From Rhizobium sp. WYJ-E13 (GTDB taxonomy: Bacteria > Pseudomonadota > Alphaproteobacteria > Rhizobiales > Rhizobiaceae): a stretch of 64,000 nucleotides of DNA. Where the stretch lies: contig NZ_CP076854.1 in the NCBI RefSeq assembly GCF_018987265.1, positions 1,178,001-1,242,000 on the forward strand, read 5' to 3'. Positions within the stretch are counted from its first letter, which is position 1. Each line of letters begins with the position of its first letter. This document shows positions 46,540 to 56,633 of this stretch, piece by piece. The notes beneath the pieces were generated by a model. It was not told the DNA's origin. It did not search any database and worked only from the letters and a program-made list of their open reading frames with translations. Both the position numbers and the translations under genes were made by a program.

Positions 46540-48966
46540 ATGTCCATTTCACTCAACGAGGAGGCGACCCCGGTTGAGGCCGATGCGGCGCTGATCCTGG
46601 ACCACCTACCGGGTCTGGTTTGGACGACAGACGAAACGGGCACAATCTCATACTGCAACTCCCGTTTTGGAGAGTATGCTGGTATAGATTTCGGCTTGAG
46701 CCGCCCATCACACTGGGTGAGTGTTTTGCATCCGGATGATGCAGTCTTCGCGGTCGGGTACTGGCAAAACGTGCGGCGGACCGAAGGGCACAGGGTGATC
46801 AATGCCCGCTTGCGACGAAAAGATGGAGATTTCAGTTGGTTCGAGCTTGCTGGGTCGCCGCTAGCGGATGATGGAAAGATCTGTTGGCTCGCGACAGAAC
46901 GCCACGAGAGCGCTAACGACCGAACCCAAGAGGAAATTGAAGGCGGGTTCCGGCGCTTCCTAAATTCCTTGTCGCTTTCAGCGCTGCTGATCACCCCTGA
47001 TTTGGAACTAGAGTTTGCCAATCAAGCAGCGCTGCGTTGGTACGGCTTTCTGCCTGAGAGGACGGAGCAAGAGGCTTCGGCCGACATGGAGCCGAGGAAA
47101 CTCGACGATATCCTGCTTCCGCTCAAGGCATACATGGAAGGAGAGCAGACGCCGGTCTTCCGGTACCAAGCACAGCATGCCGACGGCACACTGCGGTGGC
47201 TTGAGGCGCAAGTCGTGCCGATTGTCGGGAAGTCAGGCGAACTTACGAGCTACTGCCTACTTCAGAACGACGTTCAGGACTCCCGCGATGCCGCCTACCT
47301 GCTCGGGAAGGAAATGGAGATGCTCGATATGGTGGCTCGGGGGACGCCATCAGCAAGCGTCCTCCAAAAGCTCTGCAATGTCGTCGAAGATCTGATCCCG
47401 GATCTCTTTTGCTGTTTTCTCGAGCTGTCGCTCGATCGCAAATTCTTTCGAATGGGCGCGGCTCCGCGCATGCCAAGCGAATTCCGAGAGATCTTCGACC
47501 AAAAGAGCGTGGCGTTGGACAAGAATGCGTGCTCATTCGCAGCACTCACAAAAAAGGCTGTTGAAATCCAAAACCTCCTCGAAAGCGATTATCGCCACAC
47601 GTCGATGGGCCAGTTCATGTTAGCGAACAGGCTCAATTACTGCCACGCAATTCCTATTCTCTCGCCCTATGGGAACACGGCTGGGATCTTTGCCATCCTT
47701 CGTCATCAACATACCGAACTTCAACCTCGCGAACGGCAAATTGTCGACCGAGCAGCGCATATCGCAGGGATTTCCATAGACAGGACCCGCCATGAAGAAG
47801 CGTTAGTAAAGCGTGAGACCCAGTTCAAGCGGAGCCAGGCACAGCTCGTCGCAGCGCAGCGGATCAGTTCGACAGGTAGCTTCACATCGGACATCCAGCG
47901 GGACGAGAATATCTGGTCTGAGGAATTTTATCGAATATTCGATCTCGATCCTGAGGTCGAGCCAAGCATCGATGCGGTCAGGGAGCGGATCCATCCGGAG
48001 GACCTGGAACTTTTCGACGTCGAGATGCGAAAGGGGCTGGCCGGCGAAGACGCCGATTTTGTCTTTCGGATCATCAGGACGGACGGTTCCGTCAGGTTCA
48101 TTCGCGGTCTCGCCAGAGTAACGGATTACATCGGTGATCACCCGGTTTTCATGGGGACTGTACAGGACATCACCGAGACGAAACGCGCGGAAGATGCTAT
48201 CCGGCGGGGTGAGGAAGCTCTATTGAAAGCGCGAGAAGAACTTGCCTACATTTCACGCGCGATGACTATAAGTGCCTTGACGACATCCATTGCGCACGAG
48301 GTGAGCCAACCGTTATCGGGTATTCTCGCTAATGCCAACGCCTGTGTTCGCCTTCTCGCGCTCGATCCACCGGACATCGCCTCCGCGACAGACACTGCGC
48401 GGAGAACGATCCGGGACACCATGCGTGCAACCGAAGTCGTCAAGCGCCTTCGGGCCATGTTTAACCGTCAGTCTCCGACTATGGAGGAGATAGATCTCAA
48501 TGAAATAGCTCGAGAGGTGATCGCGTTATCAGCGCGCGACATGCGGGAGAAATCTATCGTCCTCGATGCCAGCCTGGCGTCTGGACTGTCGTCCGTCAGG
48601 GGCGATCGTATCCAGCTCCAGCAGGTCATTTTGAACTTGGTCCTGAACGGGATCGAAGCTATGGCAGAAACCGAGGGACGCCCCCGCCGTCTGTTCGTGC
48701 GGACATCACTAGCTGAGGACATGCTCACATTGTCAATCTCGGATGCGGGCGTCGGCAGCGCGGCTGACTCTACGGACAAGATGTTTGAACCGTTTTTCAC
48801 AACGAAACTTAACGGAATGGGGATCGGACTTTCCATCAGCCGATCGATCGTCGAAACCCATGGAGGCCGCATGTGGGCGATGCCTAATGACGGGCCAGGC
48901 ATGACGGTGGCCTTTTCGATACCGAGAACGCCTTCCTTAGCCCAGAGCGTTCAACTGTCCCAGTAA
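46540..48966 (+). CDS. Multi-PAS/GAF sensor histidine kinase
   Basis: An 808-residue soluble sensor kinase with no obvious transmembrane segment. PAS domains lie near residues 20-130 (LPGLVWTTDETGTISYCNSRFGEYAG, ending in a HPDDAVF turn), 145-255 and 440-565 (WSEEFYRIFDLDPEVEPS, RIHPEDLELF), with a GAF domain at about 275-425. The phospho-acceptor is His586 in SIAHEVSQPLSGI; the ATPase domain has LVLNGIEAM, DAGVGS, FEPFFTTKLNGMGIGLSISRSIVE. It has no receiver domain, so it needs a separate response regulator; the FixJ-type regulator at 61808 is the only one in the window. The H-box and ATPase core closely resemble the C-terminus of the 1836-residue kinase at 50399. Confidence 0.9.
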   Translation: MSISLNEEATPVEADAALILDHLPGLVWTTDETGTISYCNSRFGEYAGIDFGLSRPSHWVSVLHPDDAVFAVGYWQNVRRTEGHRVINARLRRKDGDFSWFELAGSPLADDGKICWLATERHESANDRTQEEIEGGFRRFLNSLSLSALLITPDLELEFANQAALRWYGFLPERTEQEASADMEPRKLDDILLPLKAYMEGEQTPVFRYQAQHADGTLRWLEAQVVPIVGKSGELTSYCLLQNDVQDSRDAAYLLGKEMEMLDMVARGTPSASVLQKLCNVVEDLIPDLFCCFLELSLDRKFFRMGAAPRMPSEFREIFDQKSVALDKNACSFAALTKKAVEIQNLLESDYRHTSMGQFMLANRLNYCHAIPILSPYGNTAGIFAILRHQHTELQPRERQIVDRAAHIAGISIDRTRHEEALVKRETQFKRSQAQLVAAQRISSTGSFTSDIQRDENIWSEEFYRIFDLDPEVEPSIDAVRERIHPEDLELFDVEMRKGLAGEDADFVFRIIRTDGSVRFIRGLARVTDYIGDHPVFMGTVQDITETKRAEDAIRRGEEALLKAREELAYISRAMTISALTTSIAHEVSQPLSGILANANACVRLLALDPPDIASATDTARRTIRDTMRATEVVKRLRAMFNRQSPTMEEIDLNEIAREVIALSARDMREKSIVLDASLASGLSSVRGDRIQLQQVILNLVLNGIEAMAETEGRPRRLFVRTSLAEDMLTLSISDAGVGSAADSTDKMFEPFFTTKLNGMGIGLSISRSIVETHGGRMWAMPNDGPGMTVAFSIPRTPSLAQSVQLSQ

Positions 48967-49118
48967 GCCATATGCCGCGATCTGGTCTTCGCCTGACACC
49001 ACGACATCTGTGCAGTCCGAGACAACGACATCGCCCTGAAGGACCTCTGCGACAGCATCCTCCCTTTCCGGATGGAACGGCTGTCAGTTATTCTGTACGC
49101 CAAACTGGCAGCGTTCAC

Positions 49119-50402
49119 CTATTCGCTCCAATCTATTCTCTCAATCCTGGATATGCCGATCGTCCAAGATATGAGCCCGACTGTCGAAACGGCTGCCGCT
49201 ACGAGGAATGCTGCCTGATATGTACCTGTGAGATCAACGATTACACCCGTGATCACAGGGGCCACAATCCCCGCAATGTTCCCAATGCAGTTTTGAAGAC
49301 CGATCCACTTCGCCGTGCCAGCGGGTCCCGCAAGGGTTTGGCCGATCGCATAGAGGTTGAAACCTCCCATGCCTTGGCCGATTGAGGATATGAGCAGCCC
49401 TGCTATGGCGAGGCTCGGGTTGCCGGTGGCGCACAAAAGCATGCACATTATTGCGATCGCGCAAGCGCTACCGATGAAGAATTTGCGAACTCGATTGGAG
49501 CTCGCACCGAAACTCATCCACCGGTCCGCTATCCAGCCGCAAGTCAGAGAGAAGAAAGCCGCGGCAATATAGACAACCCCTCCCATTCGAGCCATTTCGG
49601 CCAAGGTAAAACCTTGCACCTTCACTAGATAGAGAGGTAGCCAAGTAAGGATGGTATAGAACGTGTAGTTGTTCGCAAAATGCCCAATGGCCGCGCCCCA
49701 CAATTCACGTCTTCGGAGCATCTTCCGAAAACTCGGCTGCTCCACCGATCTAACCTCGAGGAGCTTTGCAGCGACCCACGACCGGGTCACAGCTAGCCAG
49801 GGAACGAGCCAGAGCAGTGACACCAGCCCAAACAAAACGAAAAGCATACGCCATCCGTATTGGGCCATCACCAAACCTCCGACGAAGGTCCCAACGGCAG
49901 GTCCCAAGATGATACCGGTGCTGACCAGAGCGTTCGCAAAACCGAGCTTCTCAACGGGAAGGTTCTGCGCGAGCAGCTTGGAGGTCGCCGGAAAGCTTGC
50001 GCTTTCTCCGAGCCCCAATACCACGCGTAAAACCAACAGGCTGAAGAAGCCCCCGGCTAGCCCGGTAAGAACAGTAGCGACCGACCAGACTAGCAACCCG
50101 CCGACGAGAGCCCGATACGCACCGAACTTCGTCACGAACCAAGCTGCAATAAGCTGGAATGGCACATAGATCCAAAAGAACGCAGAGATGAGGACGCCGA
50201 ACTCCGTATTCGTGATCCGCAGCTCATCCTTGATAAGCGGCGCGGCTGTGGCGAGGTTTCCTCGGTCGACGTAGTTGATGAACATCGCGAGCGCGAGCAG
50301 GATGCCTATCGTGCTAACGAAAGAGGTCGTTTGCTCCGGCCTGGACGCAGCCACGTCGGCCGTCCGTCCGAACAGGTTGATCTTTCGATCCCAGAATTTC
50401 AT
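49119..50402 (-). CDS. MFS transporter, anion:cation symporter (ACS) family
   Basis: A 427-residue permease. INYVDRGNLATAAPLIKDELRITNTEFGVLISAFFWIYVPFQLIAAW is the ACS-family first loop, with RVVLGLGESASFPATSKLLAQNLP and the central loop RSVEQPSFRKMLRRRELWGAAIGHF. The family imports organic anions such as hexuronates, tartrate, 4-hydroxyphenylacetate or phthalate by proton symport. The ATG overlaps the stop of the giant kinase gene (ATGA), so it is translationally coupled to it. The linked kinase could sense the imported compound; that is inference. Confidence 0.88.
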   Translation of the reverse strand: MKFWDRKINLFGRTADVAASRPEQTTSFVSTIGILLALAMFINYVDRGNLATAAPLIKDELRITNTEFGVLISAFFWIYVPFQLIAAWFVTKFGAYRALVGGLLVWSVATVLTGLAGGFFSLLVLRVVLGLGESASFPATSKLLAQNLPVEKLGFANALVSTGIILGPAVGTFVGGLVMAQYGWRMLFVLFGLVSLLWLVPWLAVTRSWVAAKLLEVRSVEQPSFRKMLRRRELWGAAIGHFANNYTFYTILTWLPLYLVKVQGFTLAEMARMGGVVYIAAAFFSLTCGWIADRWMSFGASSNRVRKFFIGSACAIAIMCMLLCATGNPSLAIAGLLISSIGQGMGGFNLYAIGQTLAGPAGTAKWIGLQNCIGNIAGIVAPVITGVIVDLTGTYQAAFLVAAAVSTVGLISWTIGISRIERIDWSE

Positions 50403-53400
50403 CGCTCGTCACCCGATGATGTGGACGCCTCCTGAGGGAGGACTGGAATGTGGAAGCTGAATGAAGTTCCAACTCCCTTTCTCGAATCTACCCAAAGTTG
50501 GCCGCCAAGGCTTGCAAGTATTGATCGGCAGATCGACAGACCTACGCCCAGGCCATTCGCTTTGGTGGTGAAAAAGGGCTCGAACAGCCTATCAATAATC
50601 TGGTCGTCAATGCCGGGACCGGTATCCTTGACGTCGAGCCGCACTCCGCCGTCAACATGGACGCTGGTTTGAATAGTTATATTCCTTGGACCGTCATATC
50701 CGGTCAGCGCCTCTGCGGAGTTCATGAGAAGGTTCAATATCACTTGCTGCAATTGCACGCGGTCAGCTCGAACGAGCTGTAGACCGTCGAAATAATCGGT
50801 GGCTATGCTCGCGCCCGCCTTCAGGATCTCACTGCTCGTCAAGGAGACGACCTCCTTGGCCAGCTCGTTGAGATCGACGAGCTCGATGGCAGGCGCCTGC
50901 TTCTGGAACATTGCACGCAGACGGGCGATGACGTCGGATGCGCGGTTCGCATCCCGCATCGTCCGTTTTATGGTCTCCCTTGCTCCTACTAGATCTGGCG
51001 GATCCGATGAGAGGAATCTCATCCCTGTACTTGCGTTGGTGATTATCCCGGAGAGGGGCTGATTGACTTCATGCGCGATCGATGCAGTCATGGCATTGAG
51101 TGTCGTCACCCTCGCGACATGCGCAAGGTTGGTTGTAACTTCACGAAGAGCCTCTTCGTTCGCAACCTTCTCCGTGACATCTCGAATAGAGCCCACAAAA
51201 TCCAGGTTTTCATTACGAACCGATCTGCCAATGGTTTGAACATGTTTGACCCGGCCATCCATCATCTGTAGCCGGTGGTCGCTATCGAAATCAGTGCCCC
51301 TCTCGATGGCTTGCTCCAGCAGTTTTGTAACCCGAGGGCGATCCCCTGGATGCACTCGCGTCAATACCAGTTCGGGAGATGCCTTCATGTCGGGTTCGTA
51401 CTCGAGGATTTGGTAGAGCTCCCGCGACCAGAAAAACTCGCGAGTTGCCTCGCTCCACCCGAAGCTCCCGGTATTGCTAACAGTTTGTCCCTGAAGGAGG
51501 AAAGTCTCGCTACGCTGTAGATCTCTGTATAGCCGCGCGTTTTCCAGCGAGATTGCTGCCTGGGATGAGAGCAGATCCAGCACGCTCATGCGTTCCTTCG
51601 TAAAGGCTCCAGGCGTGAGGTTATTCTCCAAGTAGAGCACACCTACGTATCGGCCTTGGCCACCGATGTGCATGCAAAGGATGGATCGACAACGGTTTTC
51701 GCGAACGTACGCATCATTCGAGTGGACACTATCGAGACAAGCGTCCTCGAGGATGACGGGGCGCCCTGTTCGTATCGCATACTGCAGGACGGTTTGTGGC
51801 AGGAGGCCGCCATCAACCGTCGCTTCGATGGTGTCGACCTGTATCGCACCTCCGACGACACGCGCATCCGCGACGGGAAGCGGCACGTTATCCTTAAGAA
51901 GCATGAGCAATCCACGCTCTGCCCCGGCATGCGCTATCACCAGGCGCATAACCCGATCAATCAGCTCGGGAAGCCTCATTTCGCGGGAAATTGCTTGAGA
52001 TGCCCTGACGATCGCGGCGACATCTAACTGCGTATCCAGTGAGAGCGTCTGCGACAAGGGGCTGGCACGAGCGTCACCAGAATGGTACTCCCCTAGTCTT
52101 TGAAGTATACGGTTTGCCCCCCACTTGCGGTACGCCACTTTCGCTCTGTTGATATAGAGGTCGTGTATCTCCTCAAGTCCTCTGCCGCGGTACGATCGAG
52201 CCGCCACTTCACATGCGAGCGCTTCGATTTGAAGGAAACCATTGGCTTGCGCCGATCTTATGGCCTTCTCGTATAAAGTGTCCGCCTCGATCTGACGACC
52301 TTCAATCCGAGCGATCTCGGCCTCAACCAGCGCAGCCCGGCACATGAGGTTTTTCGGCGATTTTTTTGCGAATGCTTCCAGTCTGTTTGCGTGCTCCCGC
52401 ACACGATCCCTGTGATCTACAAAACGAGGAGCTTCCTTGCTGGCGTCGGCGAGGAATGCTGCATAGGCAATGGCAGAGTAAAAGTGAAACTCGGCGCCCT
52501 CTATGTTAGGCCAAGGGGAGACGAGTATCGTCTCGCACTTGCGCGCCGCCTCGATTGCCAATTCGTACTCGCCCAGAAAGACGTGGCCCTGTAGGCGTCT
52601 ACTCCAGTAGATGTCCTGAACCGTACTTGGGTGGTCTCCTCGGATCAAAGATTGCTCGACCTCCTCAACGTCGACGCCCATCTCTTCAAGGCCGTCGAGG
52701 TAGCCCCCGAACCTCATCATCGAGCCAACTAGCCTAAGCTGCCCTACGACGAACGCGAGCGCGATCTTGAAGTCGAAAGCGATGGAATTCAGTGAATCGG
52801 TTGCCATCTTGTAGACGGCGGGAAGACTCTCTCCGGAAGAGATCGCGTTTCCGATGAGATTGCTTCGGCAATAGGCTTCGTAAAGCAGGTCGCCGTTCCG
52901 TCGTGCGGTTTCGAGTGCTGCTTCTATATAGGACCTACCAACCGAGAGGTGCTCTGACCACGAGCTAATACCGGTTCCATAGTTGAAATACACTCGGGCC
53001 TTGAAGGTCGACAAACCTTTGCCGACGAGCGCAAGCGAAAGCTCTCCAAAACGGCGGCCCGCGACAACGTCGCCGAATTCGGTGATAAGCTGTCGACCAA
53101 ATAGCACGTAGCCCAGGACCGAGGCCGCATTGTTGCCGTGCTCGATGCTGAACTGAACGATCAGGATTATGAGCAATTGATGGAGAGTGGGGTTTTCGTA
53201 TAAGGCCGAGAGGATCATCCTGTTCAAGACAGCCAAAGTCGCGTCGGCGTCCGCCGAGCTCGTCATCGGCAAATCGACCAAGTCCTCCACCATCCTACCT
53301 TCCAAGAGCTTCCAAACCCGGCTGTAGGCAGTGGCGACATCATCGCGTGAAGGGGGAAGGCATACGTCGAGTCCTGCTTCGGCGAGAAATTCGATGCCCA

Positions 53401-55909
53401 GTTTAACGGCTCGGTCTGGAAGCGCCATAAAAACGTAGAGGTCGATCCGCTGACAGGCGACGGCCGCGCGGGAAGTAATGTCGGGGGCGCGTCGGTGTAG
53501 GTCGAGAAGACGCCTCTCAGCGTCCGACGTGTGGCCACATACGAATTCACTCTGTGCAAGAGCCAGATCGCACTCGAACAACATTTGAGGCTCGGCGAAC
53601 CCGGAACCGGACGCCAATAGCTCCCCTGCTCGTCGGAGGTATGTTAGTGCGTCCTCATACGCACCCGCGGCTTTCGACGCCATCCCAGCTTCGAAGTTCA
53701 GGCGTCCGATATGAAGGTGATCAGCGGGAGTCTCGATCGTCCTGAACCCGCGATTGAACTGATCGACAATCTGGAAGATTCCGACGTCGAAATCCTGAAG
53801 GGTTCGAGCGCGCTCAAGAATACGTCCTATCCGCTCGTGTCGTCGGGCCTTCTCCTCCGGCGGAAGCATGGAATAGGCCGCATCTCGCACCTTGTCGTGT
53901 ACGAACGCGTAGTCATCGTCGAAGCAGGCTATGAACCCCGATTTAGCACACCGATTGAGCAGTCCCTGCATTTCCTCGACGGCCATTTCGGTCGCTTCGG
54001 CGAGCAGTCGGCTGCTGCTCGCCATAGAAAAGCAAGCGAGCCAGCGAAGGACATCCAGGACCGGACGAGGGAGCTTGGCAAGATCAGCGACCATCATGTC
54101 AACCACGTTGTCGCTATGCTCTCTCGCGTTGACGCCGCCCTCGTCCCAGGTCCAACGCCCAAGTGCCCCGTCGGCTCTTAAGACTCCCTCATTTTCGAGG
54201 GAGTAAAGCAATCTCGTCGCGAACAGCGCATTCCCGCCCGTCTTCGCATGGATGGTTTTCGCCAATTGTTGCGCTTTGCTCGGCGAGCACTTCATGGCGT
54301 CGCTGATCATTTCACCGAGGTCTTCGCGGGTGAGCGCCGGAATCTCTATCTCGGTTACATCGACCCCCTCCCCGCGTAAAGTAGTTGGTAGGCGCATCAA
54401 CCGATGATCGTCAGCAAGGTCGCGGCTTCTACATGTTCCCACGACAAGGACGTGCCCGCCGGCCCTTTCTGTTAGGAGAAGTTGCTCGACTAGATCCAAA
54501 CTGGCCCTGTCGGCCCATTGCAGATCGTCCAGGACTAGAACGAGCGGGCGCTTGGGAAGCGCAAATAGCTGAATAAAATCGCGCAATGCAGCCTGGATGC
54601 GTCTTCTCGATTCCCTGACTGGCAGCTCCACGTCGGCCGAAGTAGAGCCCAGTGCTATCTCCAGGTCAGGAACAACATGTGTCAAAAGCGCAGCGTTGGC
54701 GCCTAAGGCATGCCTAAACCTCTTGGCCCATTCCTCCGACTCCGATGCACCCGTACTCAGAACCATTCGGGTCAGAGATTGAAGTGCAGGGACCATGCAA
54801 GCGAGCGGACTGTCGCGAAGGTGAGGCTCGTACTTAGCCGTTGCGATCAGAATTTCTTGTACGTCCAGGCCCGACAAATGCTCCCGGACGAGGTGCGTCT
54901 TACCCGTTCCAGGTTCACCGCCGATTAGCACCAGGCGCGATGAACCGTTTTGGAGGAAACCTCGCAGCGCAGCTTGAAAAGCGTCGACTTCGCGACGTCG
55001 TCCGTAGAATTTCGTAGGGATGGTGAGGCGTGCGGAAAGATCATGCTCCGCTAGAGGGAAAGGCGATATCTTGCCTCGAGTTTCCCATTGAGCCAGGCAT
55101 CTTCTGAGATCATTTTCGACCCCAGAGGCCGTCTGATACCGATCATACGGCGATTTTGCGAGAAGCTTCATGATAACTGACGCAACAACATCCGGGATTT
55201 CCGGGCGCAGGGTAGATGGCGATGCAGGCGCGCGTGCTATGTGGCAATGCAGAAGTTCAAGAGGATCGTCTGTGTTGAAGGGGAGCGAGCCTGCCAGAAT
55301 CTGGTAGAGCGTGACTCCGAGCGAATAGAGATCGCTTCGGGCATCGACCGGCCAATTCACCCGCCCCGTATGCTCGGGCGACATGTAGGCTAGAGTACCA
55401 GATGACTGAGACCCGGTTGGGCTTATATTCTGACTGGGGAGCTCCGTCGAGGAACCGAAGCCGGACAGACGAACGCTCCCATCTTCGCAAACGAAGACAT
55501 TCTGTGGTTTAATGTCCTTATGTATGAGCCCTCGTTCGTGAACTAGGGACAGGATGGCCGCCAGGTTCGCCGCAATCTCCAGGAATTCACGGACCCGGAG
55601 CAACCGACCGGGTCGTTGGCTCACGAGCAAGTCAAGAGGCATCCCACCGGGATCTTCAAGAATTAAAACTTCTTGGCCTTGATAGTGGACAAATTCCAAG
55701 GGGCGAACCGCCCAATGTTCGAGAAGTCTGTCGGCCATCGAGTGCTCGCGGCGGAGCGCGTGTTCCGCGTCCCGCCCCCCTGGCGCCGAAACGGCGAGCA
55801 CCCTTCTTCGAGAACGTCGCTCGATACCGCGATAAAGAACGTGCTGCTCGCTCTCCCTAACCGGACGCAGTTCGTAGCCTGAGACCGACTCGCCTGCGCC
55901 TTCAACCAT
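50399..55909 (-). CDS. Trifunctional Ser/Thr kinase-like / ATPase / GAF-PAS sensor histidine kinase
   Basis: An 1836-residue hybrid signalling protein. Residues about 12-280 are a protein-kinase fold with the catalytic loop HKDIKPQN and the APE region YMSPEHTGRVNWPVDARSDLYSLG, but DFG is replaced by SGFG, so kinase activity is doubtful. About 296-600 is a STAND/AAA-type ATPase (FYGRRREVDAFQAAL, Walker A GGEPGTGKTH with Lys337, Walker B LVLVLDDLQWAD). About 650-1290 is helical and TPR-like. A GAF domain (about 1335-1490), a PAS domain (about 1500-1600) and a histidine kinase follow: His1613 in SIAHEVNQPLSGI, then LLMNSAEAL, DTGPGID, FEPFFTTKANGLGVGLSICRS. The start is ATG 55909, with GTG 55912 possible. 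Heads an operon with the downstream MFS gene. Confidence 0.92.
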   Translation of the reverse strand: MVEGAGESVSGYELRPVRESEQHVLYRGIERRSRRRVLAVSAPGGRDAEHALRREHSMADRLLEHWAVRPLEFVHYQGQEVLILEDPGGMPLDLLVSQRPGRLLRVREFLEIAANLAAILSLVHERGLIHKDIKPQNVFVCEDGSVRLSGFGSSTELPSQNISPTGSQSSGTLAYMSPEHTGRVNWPVDARSDLYSLGVTLYQILAGSLPFNTDDPLELLHCHIARAPASPSTLRPEIPDVVASVIMKLLAKSPYDRYQTASGVENDLRRCLAQWETRGKISPFPLAEHDLSARLTIPTKFYGRRREVDAFQAALRGFLQNGSSRLVLIGGEPGTGKTHLVREHLSGLDVQEILIATAKYEPHLRDSPLACMVPALQSLTRMVLSTGASESEEWAKRFRHALGANAALLTHVVPDLEIALGSTSADVELPVRESRRRIQAALRDFIQLFALPKRPLVLVLDDLQWADRASLDLVEQLLLTERAGGHVLVVGTCRSRDLADDHRLMRLPTTLRGEGVDVTEIEIPALTREDLGEMISDAMKCSPSKAQQLAKTIHAKTGGNALFATRLLYSLENEGVLRADGALGRWTWDEGGVNAREHSDNVVDMMVADLAKLPRPVLDVLRWLACFSMASSSRLLAEATEMAVEEMQGLLNRCAKSGFIACFDDDYAFVHDKVRDAAYSMLPPEEKARRHERIGRILERARTLQDFDVGIFQIVDQFNRGFRTIETPADHLHIGRLNFEAGMASKAAGAYEDALTYLRRAGELLASGSGFAEPQMLFECDLALAQSEFVCGHTSDAERRLLDLHRRAPDITSRAAVACQRIDLYVFMALPDRAVKLGIEFLAEAGLDVCLPPSRDDVATAYSRVWKLLEGRMVEDLVDLPMTSSADADATLAVLNRMILSALYENPTLHQLLIILIVQFSIEHGNNAASVLGYVLFGRQLITEFGDVVAGRRFGELSLALVGKGLSTFKARVYFNYGTGISSWSEHLSVGRSYIEAALETARRNGDLLYEAYCRSNLIGNAISSGESLPAVYKMATDSLNSIAFDFKIALAFVVGQLRLVGSMMRFGGYLDGLEEMGVDVEEVEQSLIRGDHPSTVQDIYWSRRLQGHVFLGEYELAIEAARKCETILVSPWPNIEGAEFHFYSAIAYAAFLADASKEAPRFVDHRDRVREHANRLEAFAKKSPKNLMCRAALVEAEIARIEGRQIEADTLYEKAIRSAQANGFLQIEALACEVAARSYRGRGLEEIHDLYINRAKVAYRKWGANRILQRLGEYHSGDARASPLSQTLSLDTQLDVAAIVRASQAISREMRLPELIDRVMRLVIAHAGAERGLLMLLKDNVPLPVADARVVGGAIQVDTIEATVDGGLLPQTVLQYAIRTGRPVILEDACLDSVHSNDAYVRENRCRSILCMHIGGQGRYVGVLYLENNLTPGAFTKERMSVLDLLSSQAAISLENARLYRDLQRSETFLLQGQTVSNTGSFGWSEATREFFWSRELYQILEYEPDMKASPELVLTRVHPGDRPRVTKLLEQAIERGTDFDSDHRLQMMDGRVKHVQTIGRSVRNENLDFVGSIRDVTEKVANEEALREVTTNLAHVARVTTLNAMTASIAHEVNQPLSGIITNASTGMRFLSSDPPDLVGARETIKRTMRDANRASDVIARLRAMFQKQAPAIELVDLNELAKEVVSLTSSEILKAGASIATDYFDGLQLVRADRVQLQQVILNLLMNSAEALTGYDGPRNITIQTSVHVDGGVRLDVKDTGPGIDDQIIDRLFEPFFTTKANGLGVGLSICRSILASLGGQLWVDSRKGVGTSFSFHIPVLPQEASTSSGDER

Positions 55910-56282
55910 CACCAGCGGCTCTCATATTGCCCTCGATCTATTCTTCCACCTTTCGTCATCTGCTTCCGGGACAATAATCGTGAGCGGGATTTCGGTCGAG
56001 GCCTGCCTGCCTATCTCATGCTTGAATCGAAGCGCGCCGCAACTCCCGCGGCTTTCGGCACTGCTTCGCCCAGTGAACAACATTGCCGCTACTTAGGCAG
56101 TTGTGCACTTGTACTTAAGTATCGATTTAAGTGGACGCACAGCATGATCACTGCTCCGCCACGCGGAATTCAGACAATCAACAGGCGGCATCATGGTGAT
56201 GGGCTAAACAAGACCGCGGACTTTGCCATCAGAACCTTTATTATTTCTCGGCACTCCGGTTCTTGCTGATTTGGCATCGGGA
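55910..56282. other. Upstream region of the giant kinase gene
   Basis: No gene is visible. An inverted repeat is listed separately at 56113-56132. No copy of the island operator core was found here. Confidence 0.4.
56113..56132. promoter_or_regulatory. Inverted repeat upstream of the giant kinase gene
   Basis: ACTTAA-GTATCGAT-TTAAGT has perfect 6-base arms around an eight-base centre that includes GTATCGAT. It lies about 204 bases before the kinase start. Possible operator; the binding protein is unknown. Confidence 0.4.
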
Positions 56283-56412
56283 TTAGCTAAGGGCTGATCG
56301 GTAGTCACGCCGCGTTAAGGCGTGGCCACTTGTCAGCAGCTTTACCAGGTGTTGCGCGCCGGCTGTCGAGGATGCTGGGTTTTGTCCCGTGATAAGGCGA
56401 CCGTGGCGAGTG
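56283..56412 (-). pseudogene. 3'-terminal fragment of a DJ-1/PfpI gene
   Basis: On the minus strand the frame reads GRLITGQNPASSTAGAQHLVKLLTSGHA and continues to a stop at 56283, copying the C-terminus of the intact gene (GHLITGQNPASSTAGAQHL). Bases 56323-56404 match 44148-44229 at 70 of 82 positions. Everything upstream of this part is missing. Together the two copies form a direct repeat that flanks the kinase/transporter segment. Confidence 0.85.
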
Positions 56413-56633
56413 ACCTAAACCGACCTAAAGTTAAGCACCTTACCCGGCGACCAAGAAATCCCAGTTGACGACCACCGTTTCCTGCACCCAGAGCCGCCTC
56501 GTGCAGCTCTTTCGCCTTTCTTTAGAAGAAGGAGGCCGTCTCAAGCGGATCCAAGCAGCGCTCGGGGTGATAGCTCTCGCCGTAAACCTTCAGGAGAGCG
56601 CCGAGCGCGGCACGCTGCTGTTTGGCCTCGGTG
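56413..56633. other. Intergenic region between the DJ-1 fragment and the VOC gene
   Basis: About 220 bases. A minus-strand frame (stop at 56522) reads RDTEAKQQRAALGALLKVYGESYHPERCLDP and looks protein-like, but it has no independent start outside the VOC gene. It may be the relic of a longer neighbour. Confidence 0.35.
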
